A DNA stretch of 32,521 bases from contig DATMNI010000103.1 in the NCBI GenBank assembly GCA_035570275.1, positions 1 to 32,521 on the forward strand. Reading direction: 5' to 3'. Shown one piece after another: positions 1 to 8,400 of this stretch. Under the pieces are notes generated by a model, which was given only the letters and a program-made list of their open reading frames with translations, had not been told where the DNA came from and did no database searches. The DNA comes from DATMNI01 sp035570275. Its GTDB lineage: Bacteria > Acidobacteriota > Terriglobia > Bryobacterales > Bryobacteraceae. Made by a program: the position numbers and the translations under genes. Each line of letters begins with the position of its first letter. Positions within the stretch are counted from its first letter, which is position 1.

Positions 1-2
1 TC

Positions 3-1568
3 GTGGTGCTGGACAGCGCGCTTCGCACCGGGGCCAGGATCAACGCACGGTATGCGGCCGACCCCAAGGCGCTGATCGGGTCGGCCACCGAGACCGCGGA
101 CAATACGTTCGACCTCTTTGTGGCGATTCCCGCGCCATCGGCCAGTTCGGCGGGCAGCGCGCCGGGCAGCGCGGCCCTGAGCGGGCCCTATTGGGCGGTG
201 ACGCTGGAGTTTCCCGGCGGGGTGACGGCCAACGCGCGCAACACGCAGTTCAGCCTCAGCCCTGCGGCGGCAGGCCGGCTGGCGGACTTCAGCGTGATGG
301 GCCACGCCGCCAACATTGCGCAAGGCCTTCCGCAAACGCAGCAGATGACCGGCGCAACCTATACCCTCAACGCCGATGGAACGGGCACGGCCTCATTCGG
401 AACGGCTGCCGCCACGCAATTGATCAGCGGGTCGAAGAACCTGTATGTCTCGGCCGATGGGAATGTGGTGATCGGCGGCTCTGTAACCACGGGATCGCAC
501 GATTTCCTGATCGCCGTGAAGGCGGTCTCGGGCGTCACCAACGCCACCTGGAACAACAAATTCTGGGGCGCGGGGCTGCGCGTGGACCCGAACGCCGTCA
601 CTGGATACTCGGGATCGATGGCCGCCGGCGGAGCCGCCAAGGTCTATTGGACCAAGCGGGAAAAGGCCATGGGCGCCGGGGTGTTCGACTTCACCGGGAT
701 CAACGGGTATTCGCTGAATGCCGATGGCTCCGGGACCATGGAATTGACGCAGGTGGGGCTGGGGGCCGGCGGCAAGGCGTTTGTCGGCTCCGCCATCAAC
801 CGGAGCGATACGGCGGCTTACGAAATCTTCTTCGGTGTGCAGTTGCCGGCGCTCAGTGGCAGCGGCGTTTTTCTGAGCCCGCTGGGGGTGGTGAATGCCG
901 CCAGTTCCGCGCCGCCCGGCAACCCGATCTCGCCCGGCCAGTTCATCACGCTGTACGGGACCGGGTTGGCGAAGAGCACCCAGACCGCCGCGCCGCCCTA
1001 CCCAGCCACGCTGAACGGGGTGACGGTGCTGGTGAACAACAAGCAGGCGCCGCTTTATTTTGTGAGCCCCGGGCAGATCAACGCCCTGGTTCCGTATACA
1101 ACGCAAGGGACGACCGCGACGATAGTGGTGCAGAACGGAAGCGTGAACTCGAATACGGTGACGGTTCCGCTAGCGGCAACGGCGCCGGGCGTTTACTCGC
1201 TGGACCAATCGGGCAGCGGACCGGGCGCAATTCTCCACGCCGATTTCGGTCTGGTCAACGCCGGCCGGCCCGCCGCGCCGGGTGAAACGGTGCTGATCTA
1301 CCTGACCGGCATGGGCGCGGTCGCCCCGGCAGTTGCCGATGGGACGGCCGGCGGGTCGAATCCGTTGAACAAGTCGGTGGCGGACGTGGTGGTGCTGGTG
1401 GCCGGGCAACCGGCGACATTGTTGTACAACGGGTTGGCGCCGGGGTTCCCGGGACTCTACCAGATCAACGTCACGCTGCCGACGTTGCTTTCGGGAGGCG
1501 GCAACCTGCCGCTGGCGATCCAGACGAACAACGCGTACCACGACCAGGTGGATATTCCGATCCGGTAA
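3..1568 (+). CDS. Secreted protein with TIGR03437-type C-terminal domain (5' end outside window)
   Basis: The frame is open from the window edge. A GTG at base 3 can be read as a start, but the gene most likely begins upstream, so the N-terminus and any signal peptide are not visible. About 521 residues are present. Residues 1-290 are Ala/Gly/Ser/Thr-rich, beta-type sequence without a recognised catalytic motif. Residues from about 297 to the end match the TIGR03437 'Solibacter uncharacterised C-terminal domain': it opens with VVNAAS, then PGQFITLYGTGL, VSPGQINALVP, GETVLIYLTGMG and GLYQINVTLP, all hallmarks of that family. Such domains occur in many large extracellular proteins of Solibacter relatives. 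The role of this one is unknown. The next coding-like sequence follows almost directly after the TAA stop. Confidence 0.85.
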   Translation: MVLDSALRTGARINARYAADPKALIGSATETADNTFDLFVAIPAPSASSAGSAPGSAALSGPYWAVTLEFPGGVTANARNTQFSLSPAAAGRLADFSVMGHAANIAQGLPQTQQMTGATYTLNADGTGTASFGTAAATQLISGSKNLYVSADGNVVIGGSVTTGSHDFLIAVKAVSGVTNATWNNKFWGAGLRVDPNAVTGYSGSMAAGGAAKVYWTKREKAMGAGVFDFTGINGYSLNADGSGTMELTQVGLGAGGKAFVGSAINRSDTAAYEIFFGVQLPALSGSGVFLSPLGVVNAASSAPPGNPISPGQFITLYGTGLAKSTQTAAPPYPATLNGVTVLVNNKQAPLYFVSPGQINALVPYTTQGTTATIVVQNGSVNSNTVTVPLAATAPGVYSLDQSGSGPGAILHADFGLVNAGRPAAPGETVLIYLTGMGAVAPAVADGTAGGSNPLNKSVADVVVLVAGQPATLLYNGLAPGFPGLYQINVTLPTLLSGGGNLPLAIQTNNAYHDQVDIPIR

Positions 1569-1569
1569 C

Positions 1570-2019
1570 ACGGCCACCATCCAACTTTCCGAAGCCCCGC
1601 GCTACCCCGACGCGCTAGCCTGGGCCATGGCTGCCGCGCACGCCTTAGCCTGCACCGAATCCGAGATGCAGCAAGCCTTCGTGGTACCCTCGGCCGATCC
1701 CCTTGTACCGTCCATCCAATCCCTGCTCGCCTCACGCAACCAATGGACCGGCCCTGCCGCCCAACTCCTCAAACTCTTACCGCCCACGGCGCTGTATCAA
1801 ACTCCGAAAGGCCTTTCGCAGCAACTCAGGAAGAGCGCGCAATCTCTCCTCGCCGCCGCCATCGAGTTGAAATTCACCCGCCTGCCCGGGGGCGTACGCA
1901 TCATCGAATTGCGCCAGATCCCGTGTGACGCATCTTCGGAGAATCGCCCGCAACATGCGTCACCAGGCGCCACTGATTCCCTGCAAGGCACAGAACCAGA
2001 TGACGTTATCGCCGCATGA
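1570..2019 (+). pseudogene. Remnant of a primase/helicase-like protein (C-terminal part)
   Basis: The frame is open directly after the preceding stop. From about base 1579 to 1925 it reads like the C-terminal end of large primase/P4-helicase-type mobile-element proteins: SEAPRYPDALAWAMAAAHAL, then AFVVPSADPLVPSIQSLLA, then WTGPAAQLLKLL, TPKGLSQQLRKSAQ and LPGGVRIIELRQ, which resembles the closing winged-helix segment of that family. No ATPase or primase core precedes it; the upstream bases belong to the TIGR03437 gene. The internal ATG at 1627 has no clear ribosome binding site. The last 30 codons look non-homologous and run to a TGA at 2017-2019. I read it as a relic of an integrated element; the family assignment is from memory of its C-terminal pattern and is only moderately sure. 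Confidence 0.4.
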
Positions 2020-2060
2020 CAATTCCCCACGGAGTCTCGAAAAATGCGTCACAAACCGGC

Positions 2061-2270
2061 CAGCCACCGGCCACCGGCATCCGGCATCTGGCCACAGGCC
2101 ACCAGCCACCGGCCACCAGTCACCAGCCACCGCCCACCAGCCACCGGCCACCGGCCACCAGCCACCGGCCACCGGCCACCAGCCACCGGCCACCAGCCAC
2201 CGGCCACCAGCCACCGGCCACCGGCCACCGGCCACCAGCCACCGGCCACCAGCCACCGGCCACCAGTCAC
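2061..2270. repeat. Array of 30 heptamers (C(A/G)GCCAC)
   Basis: Thirty uninterrupted 7-bp units. CGGCCAC occurs 13 times and CAGCCAC 10 times; variants are CGGCATC (2), CAGTCAC (2), TGGCCAC, AGGCCAC and CGCCCAC. The variant units cluster at the 5' end, while the 3' two thirds are nearly pure, as expected if the array grows at one side. It lies between the primase relic and the promoter of the ABC operon, ending 23 bp before the -35 box. A four-unit copy of the same heptamers is at 7047-7074. All reading frames through it are open and give low-complexity Pro/Thr/His or Gly/Trp peptides that I do not call as genes. Confidence 0.97.
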
Positions 2271-2293
2271 CGCCACCGCTCTTTGTCTCTTTG

Positions 2294-2323
2294 TTGACAA
2301 CTCCCGCCCCGCGTCCGTATGAT
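2294..2323 (+). promoter_or_regulatory. Sigma70-type promoter of the ABC/Gld operon
   Basis: A perfect TTGACA (2294-2299), an 18-bp spacer and TATGAT (2318-2323) stand about 95 bp upstream of the ATPase start. The leader contains a small hairpin, CGTGCC-AG-GGCACG, at 2348-2361. This is the clearest promoter in the window and lies immediately downstream of the heptamer array. Confidence 0.75.
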
Positions 2324-2417
2324 GTTATTTCAATTCAGTCGTTTTGCCGTGCCAGGGCACGCCTTCACGTAGCCTGATGATGAATTACTGCGTCCATCTG
2401 TTCTGGGAAATATCAAT

Positions 2418-3464
2418 ATGATCAAAGTGGAAGGTCTAACCAAGCGATACCCGCGCACCGTCGCTGTGGACAACATCTCGTTCGAGGTGGAAAAAGGTCA
2501 AATAGTGGGATTTCTGGGGCCCAACGGCGCCGGCAAGACCACCACCATGCGCGTTCTCACCTGCTTCCTCCCGCCCTCGGAAGGCACGGCCAACGTGGCC
2601 GGCTTCGACGTTCTCGAACACCCCGAGGAAGTCAAGAAGCGCATCGGCTACCTCCCCGAAACCCCGCCGCTCTACCCGGAAATGGAGGTCGATGAGTACC
2701 TCACCTTCGTGGGCCAGATCAAGGGCATCTCTTCGGCCGATATCAAGCGCCGCGTCGATGAAGTCACGGGCCGCTGCGCCCTCGGCGATGTGCGCAAGAA
2801 GTTGATCGCCAAGCTCTCCAAAGGCTACCGGCAGCGCGTCGGCCTGGCCCAGGCCATCATCCATAATCCCGATGTTCTGATCCTCGACGAACCCACCAGC
2901 GGCCTCGACCCCAAACAGATCATCGAAATCCGCGAGTTGCTCAAGGCGCTGGCGCCCGATCACACCATCATCCTCAGCACCCACATCCTTTCCGAAGTGG
3001 AGCACTCCTGCGAGCGCGTCATCATCATCAGCCAGGGAAAACTGGTGGCCATCGATTCGGTAGCCAACCTGACCAACCGGCTGCGCGGACAGGAACAGGT
3101 GGCGCTCGAAGTGGAAGCGGCCGACGGGCAGCCCAAGCCCGCCGACGTGCAGCAGCGCCTGGAGCAGGTTGCCGGCGTCAGCCGCGTGATGAGGAAAGAG
3201 GGAAAGGATGGCAAGCTGCTATTCGAAGTGGAGAGCCTCCAGGGCCGCCACATTCGCGCCGAGGTGGCCCGCTGCGTGGTCAATGCCGGCTGGGGCCTGA
3301 GTGAATTGCGCGCGGTCGGGCTAAGCCTGGAAGACATCTTCCTGCAGTTGACCGCCGCCGAAAAGAAAGATCAAAGTAAAGCCGGAAAAGAAGATCCAGG
3401 CAAACCGGAAGATCAGAGCACGAAGGAAGATCAGAGCATGCAGGAAAAGGGAGGCCAGCAGTGA
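2418..3464 (+). CDS. ABC transporter ATP-binding protein, GldA-like
   Basis: A 348-residue ATPase that would power the membrane complex encoded by the next genes. Walker A GPNGAGKTT is at residues 34-42, the signature motif appears as LSKGYRQR at 133-140 (the form typical of GldA/ABC-2 exporters), and Walker B with the catalytic Glu, LILDEPTSGLDP, at about 154-165. A STHILSEVE switch-His segment follows. Residues 210-315 form the usual C-terminal regulatory domain. The last 35 residues are a charged Lys/Glu/Asp/Gln tail that seems added: the DNA at 3407-3420 is perfectly repeated at 3425-3438, with two more degenerate copies upstream (EDQS motifs). The ATG start is preceded only by a weak GGGA. 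The stop overlaps the permease start (GTGA), so the two are coupled. Confidence 0.93.
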   Translation: MIKVEGLTKRYPRTVAVDNISFEVEKGQIVGFLGPNGAGKTTTMRVLTCFLPPSEGTANVAGFDVLEHPEEVKKRIGYLPETPPLYPEMEVDEYLTFVGQIKGISSADIKRRVDEVTGRCALGDVRKKLIAKLSKGYRQRVGLAQAIIHNPDVLILDEPTSGLDPKQIIEIRELLKALAPDHTIILSTHILSEVEHSCERVIIISQGKLVAIDSVANLTNRLRGQEQVALEVEAADGQPKPADVQQRLEQVAGVSRVMRKEGKDGKLLFEVESLQGRHIRAEVARCVVNAGWGLSELRAVGLSLEDIFLQLTAAEKKDQSKAGKEDPGKPEDQSTKEDQSMQEKGGQQ

Positions 3465-4222
3465 GAAACGTGATCCTCATTTGCCGCAAAGAACTGAAAG
3501 GATATTTCGCGTCCCCCATAGGCTACGCCGTGATGGCGCTGTTTGCCCTGATTTTCGGGTACCTGTTCTCCGGCTACACCCGTTACTTCGCCCAAATGAG
3601 CATGCAGGCGATGATGCAGCAGCAGCCCATGAACGTAAACGAATTCATCATCCGGCCCATGCTGGGCTTCGCCTCCACCATCGCGTTGTTCCTCATTCCC
3701 ATGATCACCATGCGCCTTTTCGCCGAAGAGAAGCGCTCCGGCACCATCGAACTGCTGCTCACCTCGCCGATCAAGGATATCGAAATCATCCTCGGCAAAT
3801 GGCTCGGCTCGATGCTGCTGTACATCTGCGTGCTCCTGATGTCGGCCATCAACGTGGCGCTGCTATTTGCCTGGGGCAAGCCGGACCTCAAGCCCGTGCT
3901 CATCGCTTACCTCGGCCTGCTGCTGCAGGGCGGCTGCCTGCTGGCCATCGGGACCCTCATTTCCACCACCACGAAGAACCAGATCATCGCCGGCGGCGTC
4001 ACCTTCTTCGTCTGCCTGCTGCTGTGGATGCTGAGTGTGGCCACGGCTTTCGACAGTTCCGTCACCGCGCAGGTGCTCAACTATTGTTCCATCGTCACGC
4101 ACTTTGAAAACTTCAGTAAAGGAGTCCTCGATTCCAAGGACGTAGTCTTCTACGTCTCCATGATTTTCCTGGCTCTGTTCCTGACTTCGCGATCCATGGA
4201 ATCGCTCCGGTGGAGGTCGTAA
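3461..4222 (+). CDS. ABC-2 type permease (GldF/NosY-like)
   Basis: A 253-residue inner-membrane protein, partner of the preceding ATPase. It starts at GTG 3461, overlapping the TGA of the ATPase gene, with a good ribosome binding site (GGGAGG, 7 nt upstream). Six hydrophobic segments can be read: about residues 20-38, 65-83, 108-128, 143-165, 172-194 and 220-240. The motif RLFAEEKRSGTIELLLTSP, at about residues 83-102, is the hallmark of ABC-2 permeases of the GldF/NosY group, just before the cytoplasmic coupling region. The ATPase-permease-GldG order matches the gliding-motility type ABC cassette of Bacteroidota, but in acidobacteria this cassette is widespread without evidence of gliding, so the cargo is unknown. 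Confidence 0.9.
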   Translation: MRNVILICRKELKGYFASPIGYAVMALFALIFGYLFSGYTRYFAQMSMQAMMQQQPMNVNEFIIRPMLGFASTIALFLIPMITMRLFAEEKRSGTIELLLTSPIKDIEIILGKWLGSMLLYICVLLMSAINVALLFAWGKPDLKPVLIAYLGLLLQGGCLLAIGTLISTTTKNQIIAGGVTFFVCLLLWMLSVATAFDSSVTAQVLNYCSIVTHFENFSKGVLDSKDVVFYVSMIFLALFLTSRSMESLRWRS

Positions 4223-4223
4223 C

Positions 4224-5672
4224 ATGCCGCAAGAGTGGATGAAGAAAAGACAGACCAGATATACCGCTTACGCCAGCGTCTACATTCTCGTCATCCTGGC
4301 GGTCCTGGCGGCGGTCAACTTCCTCGCCAACCGCTACGATAAGTCCTGGGACGCCACTTCCAACAAGCAGTTCAGCCTGGCCGACCAGACCATCAAGGTA
4401 GTGCGGGGTCTGAACCGCGATGTCCACATCACTTACTTCGACGAATCCTCGCGGTTTCAGCAGGCCCGGGACCTGTTGGATCGCTATTCAAGCCTTTCGC
4501 CCAAGCTGCACGTGGATTTCGTGGACCCGGTGAAGAAGCCGCAGCAGGCCAAAGCGGCTGGCTACCGGCGGGATCTTTCGATTCTGGTGGATAGCGGCTT
4601 GCGCAAGGAAGAGGCCAAGAGCCTTAGCGAAGAAGAGGTGACCGGCGCCGTGATCCGTTCGCTGAAATCGGGCGAGCGCAATGCCTGCTTCGTGTCGGGT
4701 AGTGCCGAGCATTCGCTCGACGATACCGGCCGAGGCGGTTACCAGGCAGTCAAGGACTCGCTCGAGCACAACAACTATAAGACCAGGACCATTTCGCTGC
4801 TGACGGGCGCGATGACCACGCCTCCGCCTCCGGCCCCGGCAGCCGGCGCCGCGCCTGCACCCGCTGCCGCCGTTCCCGCGGCCGGCAAAATCACCGTGCC
4901 CGCCGACTGCACCGTTCTGGTGGTTGCCGGTCCGCAGCACGATTACATCGCGCCCGAAGCCGATGCCATCAAGGCCTACGTCGAAGGCGGCGGCCACGCC
5001 CTGATCATGCTGGACCCGCCGATCAGCCTGGGCCGCGAACAAACCGACGACAACAAAACTCTGGAAGCTGTCCTGGCAAGCTGGGGCGTGACCGTGAATC
5101 AGGATCTGGCGCTCGACACCAGCGGGATCGGCCAGGTCTTCGGCCTGGGTCCGGAGGTTCCGCTGGTGGCCGGCTACGAATCGCACGCCATCGTTCGCGA
5201 GATGAAAGACGTGGCCACCGCCTTCCCGTTGTCCCGAACTCTCGAAGTCAAAAACGGCGATAAGACGACCGTCGAAAAGCTGTTCTCCACCAGCGCCAAC
5301 AGCTACGCCACCACCGATCTGAAATCGGGCAGCGTCAAGTTGGACCCCAAGAAGGATAAAAAGGGGCCGCTGCTGCTGGCCGCGGCCGGCACTTATAACG
5401 GTACGCCGCCCGGGCGTTTCGTCGTGGTGGGCAGCTCGCTTTGGGTGGGCAACAACTTCATCCGCTTCAACGGCAACCGCGACATGTTCCTGAACATGAT
5501 CAACTGGCTGACCGCCGATGAAGACCTGATTTCCATTCGGCCCAAATCGCCCGAAGACCGTCCGCTCAACCTGTCGCCGCAGAAACTAAACACCGTATGG
5601 TGGCTGAGTGTGGTGCTCTTCCCGCTGGCTGTGGTGGGCTTCGGCCTGGCCACCTGGTGGAAGAGGAGATAA
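4224..5672 (+). CDS. GldG-family protein of ABC exporter
   Basis: A 482-residue membrane-anchored protein one base after the permease stop. Residues 14-34 form an N-terminal membrane segment after a basic start (MPQEWMKKRQTRY), followed by a large extracytoplasmic region with the DUF/ABC-type auxiliary (GldG) fold: SLADQTIKVVRGL, then VHITYFDESSRF, DRYSSLSPKLHVDFVDP, and a later VVAGPQHDYIAPEADAIKAYVEGGGHALIMLDPP. A Pro/Ala-rich linker is at residues 194-220. The second membrane segment is at the C-terminus (WWLSVVLFPLAVVGFGLATWW), followed by KRR. Its substrate is unknown. The last codons plus the TAA are duplicated 40 bp downstream (5697-5712). Confidence 0.88.
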   Translation: MPQEWMKKRQTRYTAYASVYILVILAVLAAVNFLANRYDKSWDATSNKQFSLADQTIKVVRGLNRDVHITYFDESSRFQQARDLLDRYSSLSPKLHVDFVDPVKKPQQAKAAGYRRDLSILVDSGLRKEEAKSLSEEEVTGAVIRSLKSGERNACFVSGSAEHSLDDTGRGGYQAVKDSLEHNNYKTRTISLLTGAMTTPPPPAPAAGAAPAPAAAVPAAGKITVPADCTVLVVAGPQHDYIAPEADAIKAYVEGGGHALIMLDPPISLGREQTDDNKTLEAVLASWGVTVNQDLALDTSGIGQVFGLGPEVPLVAGYESHAIVREMKDVATAFPLSRTLEVKNGDKTTVEKLFSTSANSYATTDLKSGSVKLDPKKDKKGPLLLAAAGTYNGTPPGRFVVVGSSLWVGNNFIRFNGNRDMFLNMINWLTADEDLISIRPKSPEDRPLNLSPQKLNTVWWLSVVLFPLAVVGFGLATWWKRR

Positions 5673-5712
5673 GATCAGAGCCACGACCGTCAGGGAGTGG
5701 AAGAGGAGATAA
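5657..5712 (+). repeat. 16-bp direct repeat carrying the GldG stop and the next gene's RBS
   Basis: GTGGAAGAGGAGATAA occurs at 5657-5672 (the last codons and stop of the GldG-like gene) and identically at 5697-5712. The second copy puts GAGGAG at 5703-5708, 7 nt before the ATG at 5716, so it acts as the ribosome binding site of the DUF4340 gene. The 24 bp between the copies show no similarity to either. Confidence 0.95.
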
Positions 5713-5715
5713 CAC

Positions 5716-7026
5716 ATGAAGCCGAAGGGACTCCTGATTGCCGCCGTTCTTTTGGCCGTTCTGGGCGGGCTGACCTGGTGGTCCAACAAGAAACAAGCGG
5801 CGGCCAGTAAAGCGCCGGCGGACGCCTCAACCAAGCTGCTTTCCATTCCCGCCGACCAGTTTCAGGAAATCAAAATCAAGAAGCTCACGGGCGAAGTCAT
5901 TCGCCTCCGTAATGCCAACGGCAAATGGCAGATCGTCGAACCCAAGCCGCTGCCGGGCGACCAGGATACCGTGGGTTCGCTGGTTTCCTCGCTGGCGTCG
6001 CTCAATGCCGACAAGGTGGTGGAGGACAAAGCCGCCGACCTCAAGCCGTACGGGCTCGACAACCCGACCCTCGATGTTGCAATTCTCAAAAAGGATGGCA
6101 AGACCGACGAGTTGCTGATCGGCGACGACACTCCTACCGGTTCGGGCAGTTATGCCAAGCTGCCGGGCGATGGCAAGGTGGTGACCATCGCCTCCTTTAC
6201 CAAATCCAGCATCGACAAGCGCCCCGACGATCTGCGCGATAAACGCCTGATCGCCTTCGATTCCGACAAGCTGACGCGCGTCGAACTCCAAGCCAAGGGC
6301 CAGACCATGGAGTTCGGGAAAAACGGCCAGAACGAGTGGCAGATTCTGAAGCCGCGGCCTCTTCGGGCAGACGGCGGCCAGGTGGATACGGTGATCGGCA
6401 AGCTGAAAGACGCCAAGATGGATCTTTCGGCTACGGACGCCGACACACCCAGGAAGTTCGCCGCCGCCGCCAAGGTGGCCACCGCAACGGTGACGGATGC
6501 CGGCGGAACGCAGACGCTGGAAGTCCGCCGGGACAAGGACAAGAACGTCTTCGCCAAGGGCTCGGCGGCCGAAGGGGAATACAAGGTGGCGGCCGATCTG
6601 GCCGACGCGCTCGACAAGGGCGTTGACGATTTCCGCAACAAGAAACTCTTCGATTTCGGGTTCAGCGATCCATCCAAGGTCGATCTGAAGAACGCCAGCT
6701 ACACCAAGACCGGCGACAAGTGGATGTCGGGCGTCAAGACCATGGACAACGGCAGCGTGCAGACTCTGATCGACAAACTGCGCGACCTGGCGGCCATGAA
6801 GTTCCTTGACAACGGCCGCGGCATTGAGGTCTTCACCGCCACCGTGACCTCCAACACCGGCAAACGCGTGGAGAAGGTGACCATCACCAAGCTGGGCAAT
6901 CAATATTTCGCGCAACGCGAGAACGAACCCAGCATCTATGAATTAGACAGCAAGGTGGTAGACGACTTGATCAAAGCCGCCGCGGACGTAAAGGAAGCCG
7001 CCCCCGAGCCGCCCAAAAAGAAATGA
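5716..7026 (+). CDS. DUF4340 domain-containing protein
   Basis: A 436-residue protein, last gene of the ABC/Gld operon. It begins MKPKGLLIAAVLLAVLGGL, an N-terminal membrane anchor (about residues 5-24), and the rest is predicted to be extracytoplasmic. The body is the DUF4340 fold seen beside GldG-like genes: IPADQFQEIKIKKLTGEVIRL, QIVEPKPLPGDQDTVGSLVSSLASLNADKVVED, and a related second unit starting about residue 190 (RVELQAKGQTMEFGKNGQNEWQILKP), so the domain is internally duplicated. Lys/Asp-rich, ends EPPKKK. The start is fixed by GAGGAG 7 nt upstream. Inferred role: accessory part of the exporter, perhaps binding cell-wall or carbohydrate ligand; not shown by the sequence. Confidence 0.88.
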   Translation: MKPKGLLIAAVLLAVLGGLTWWSNKKQAAASKAPADASTKLLSIPADQFQEIKIKKLTGEVIRLRNANGKWQIVEPKPLPGDQDTVGSLVSSLASLNADKVVEDKAADLKPYGLDNPTLDVAILKKDGKTDELLIGDDTPTGSGSYAKLPGDGKVVTIASFTKSSIDKRPDDLRDKRLIAFDSDKLTRVELQAKGQTMEFGKNGQNEWQILKPRPLRADGGQVDTVIGKLKDAKMDLSATDADTPRKFAAAAKVATATVTDAGGTQTLEVRRDKDKNVFAKGSAAEGEYKVAADLADALDKGVDDFRNKKLFDFGFSDPSKVDLKNASYTKTGDKWMSGVKTMDNGSVQTLIDKLRDLAAMKFLDNGRGIEVFTATVTSNTGKRVEKVTITKLGNQYFAQRENEPSIYELDSKVVDDLIKAAADVKEAAPEPPKKK

Positions 7027-7046
7027 CCCCTTTCCCCTGTTTTCAC

Positions 7047-7074
7047 TGGCCACCGGCCACCAGCCACCGGCCAC
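7047..7074. repeat. Four-unit copy of the 2061 heptamer family
   Basis: TGGCCAC, CGGCCAC, CAGCCAC, CGGCCAC in tandem, the same units as the large array 5 kb upstream. It fills the gap between the DUF4340 stop and the pncB start, 7 bp before the ATG, in the place where a ribosome binding site would be expected. Confidence 0.95.
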
Positions 7075-7081
7075 CCTTTAA

Positions 7082-8395
7082 ATGAACGCTCTCCTCACCG
7101 ATCTCTACGAACTGACAATGGCCGCCGGCTATTTCGATGCTGGCAAGACCTCTCAAATCGCCACTTTCGAATTGTCCATCCGCCGCTTGCCGGCCCACCG
7201 CAACTTTGTGGTGGTGGCGGGCCTGCCCCAGGTCGTAGACTACCTGCTCAACCTGAAGTTCACCCCCGAGGAGATCGACTACCTGCGTGGCCTGCCCCAG
7301 TTCCGCCACGTCTCTGCCGCCTTCTTCGACTACCTTCGCGATTTCCGTTTCACCGGCGACCTCTTCGCGGTTCCGGAAGGCACCCCGCTGTTCGCGGGCG
7401 AGCCGCTGCTCACCATCCGCGCCCCCATCGTGGAAGGCCAGATTCCCGAAACCTATTTGCTTTCGGCCGTGACCTTCCAAACCCTGATCGCCACCAAAGC
7501 CGCGCGCTGCGTGGAGATGAGCGGTGGCCGGGCGGTGGTGGAATTCGGGACGCGGCGCGCCCACACGCCCGAGGCCGGTGTGCTCGGCGCCCGCGCGGCC
7601 TACCTCGGCGGCTGCACCGGCACCAGCAACACCCAGGCCGGCTTCCGTTTCGGGGTGCCGGTGATGGGCACGGCGGCGCACTCCTGGGTGATGTCGTTTG
7701 CCTGCGAAATGGACGCTTTCCGCAAGCTCCAGAAGGTGCTCGGTGAATCCGCGGTTCAACTGGTGGACACCTACGACACGCTCGAAGGCGCGCGCCGGGT
7801 GGCGTCGCTGGGCGGGCCGTTGTGGGGCGTGCGCCTGGATTCCGGCGACTTCGCCGCGCTTTCCCGCCAGGTGCGGGCCATTCTGGATGACGCCGGGCTC
7901 CGCGACTCCAAAATCATGGTGTCGGGCGATCTCGACGAATACCGCATCCGCGATCTGGTGCAGTCCGGCGCGCCCATCGACGCCTTCGGCGTAGGGACGC
8001 AACTGGCCACCTCCGGCGACGCGCCTTCCATGGGCTCCGTCTACAAGCTGGTGGAAACCGAGACTTGCGGCATCAAACGCTTCACCGCCAAGTACAGTAA
8101 TGACAAGGGCTCGCTGCCCGGTTCCAAACAGCTCTTCCGGGACACCATGCGCGACGTGGTGGCGCGCTCCGGGGAATGCGGATCGGGCGAAGCCTTGATG
8201 CGGCCGGTAATCCTGGGAGGCAAACTGATCGAGCCGCTGCCCACCCTGGAGCAGGCACGCCGCCGGGCCGCGGAGTACATCGCGAAACTGCCCGAGCCTT
8301 TGCGGCAATTGGAAATCGCCGAGCCCTGGCCGGTAATCCACAGCCGCGAACTCCGCGAGTTGATCGGCCAGGCCGGCTCGAATTTGAAGAGGTGA
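7082..8395 (+). CDS. pncB: Nicotinate phosphoribosyltransferase
   Basis: A 437-residue cytoplasmic enzyme that joins nicotinate to PRPP (ATP-assisted) to form nicotinate mononucleotide in the Preiss-Handler route to NAD. The start reads MNALLTDLYELTMAAGYF, the classic N-terminus of the family. EFGTRRAHTPEAGVLGARAAYLGGCTGTSN (near residues 155-185) carries the substrate-binding Arg residues. GTAAHSWVMSF holds the His expected to be phosphorylated. LDSGDFAALSRQVRAILDD and FGVGTQLATSGDAPSMG are the phosphate-binding segments. Length is normal. No Shine-Dalgarno is visible before the ATG because heptamer repeats occupy that place; translation may be leaderless or weak. The nicotinamidase gene that makes its substrate lies 1.6 kb downstream. 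Confidence 0.95.
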   Translation: MNALLTDLYELTMAAGYFDAGKTSQIATFELSIRRLPAHRNFVVVAGLPQVVDYLLNLKFTPEEIDYLRGLPQFRHVSAAFFDYLRDFRFTGDLFAVPEGTPLFAGEPLLTIRAPIVEGQIPETYLLSAVTFQTLIATKAARCVEMSGGRAVVEFGTRRAHTPEAGVLGARAAYLGGCTGTSNTQAGFRFGVPVMGTAAHSWVMSFACEMDAFRKLQKVLGESAVQLVDTYDTLEGARRVASLGGPLWGVRLDSGDFAALSRQVRAILDDAGLRDSKIMVSGDLDEYRIRDLVQSGAPIDAFGVGTQLATSGDAPSMGSVYKLVETETCGIKRFTAKYSNDKGSLPGSKQLFRDTMRDVVARSGECGSGEALMRPVILGGKLIEPLPTLEQARRRAAEYIAKLPEPLRQLEIAEPWPVIHSRELRELIGQAGSNLKR

Positions 8396-8400
8396 GAAAG

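Noticed and set aside
2061..2270. CRISPR array
   Set aside because: Units are 7 bp with no spacers and no cas genes nearby.
1925..2377. Several open frames on both strands across the heptamer array
   Set aside because: A 7-bp repeat without stops keeps all frames open; peptides are pure low complexity with no RBS.
7043..8341. 432-codon frame on the minus strand
   Set aside because: It is a shadow of pncB, which has clear family motifs; the peptide is His/Gly-rich and its start is inside repeats.
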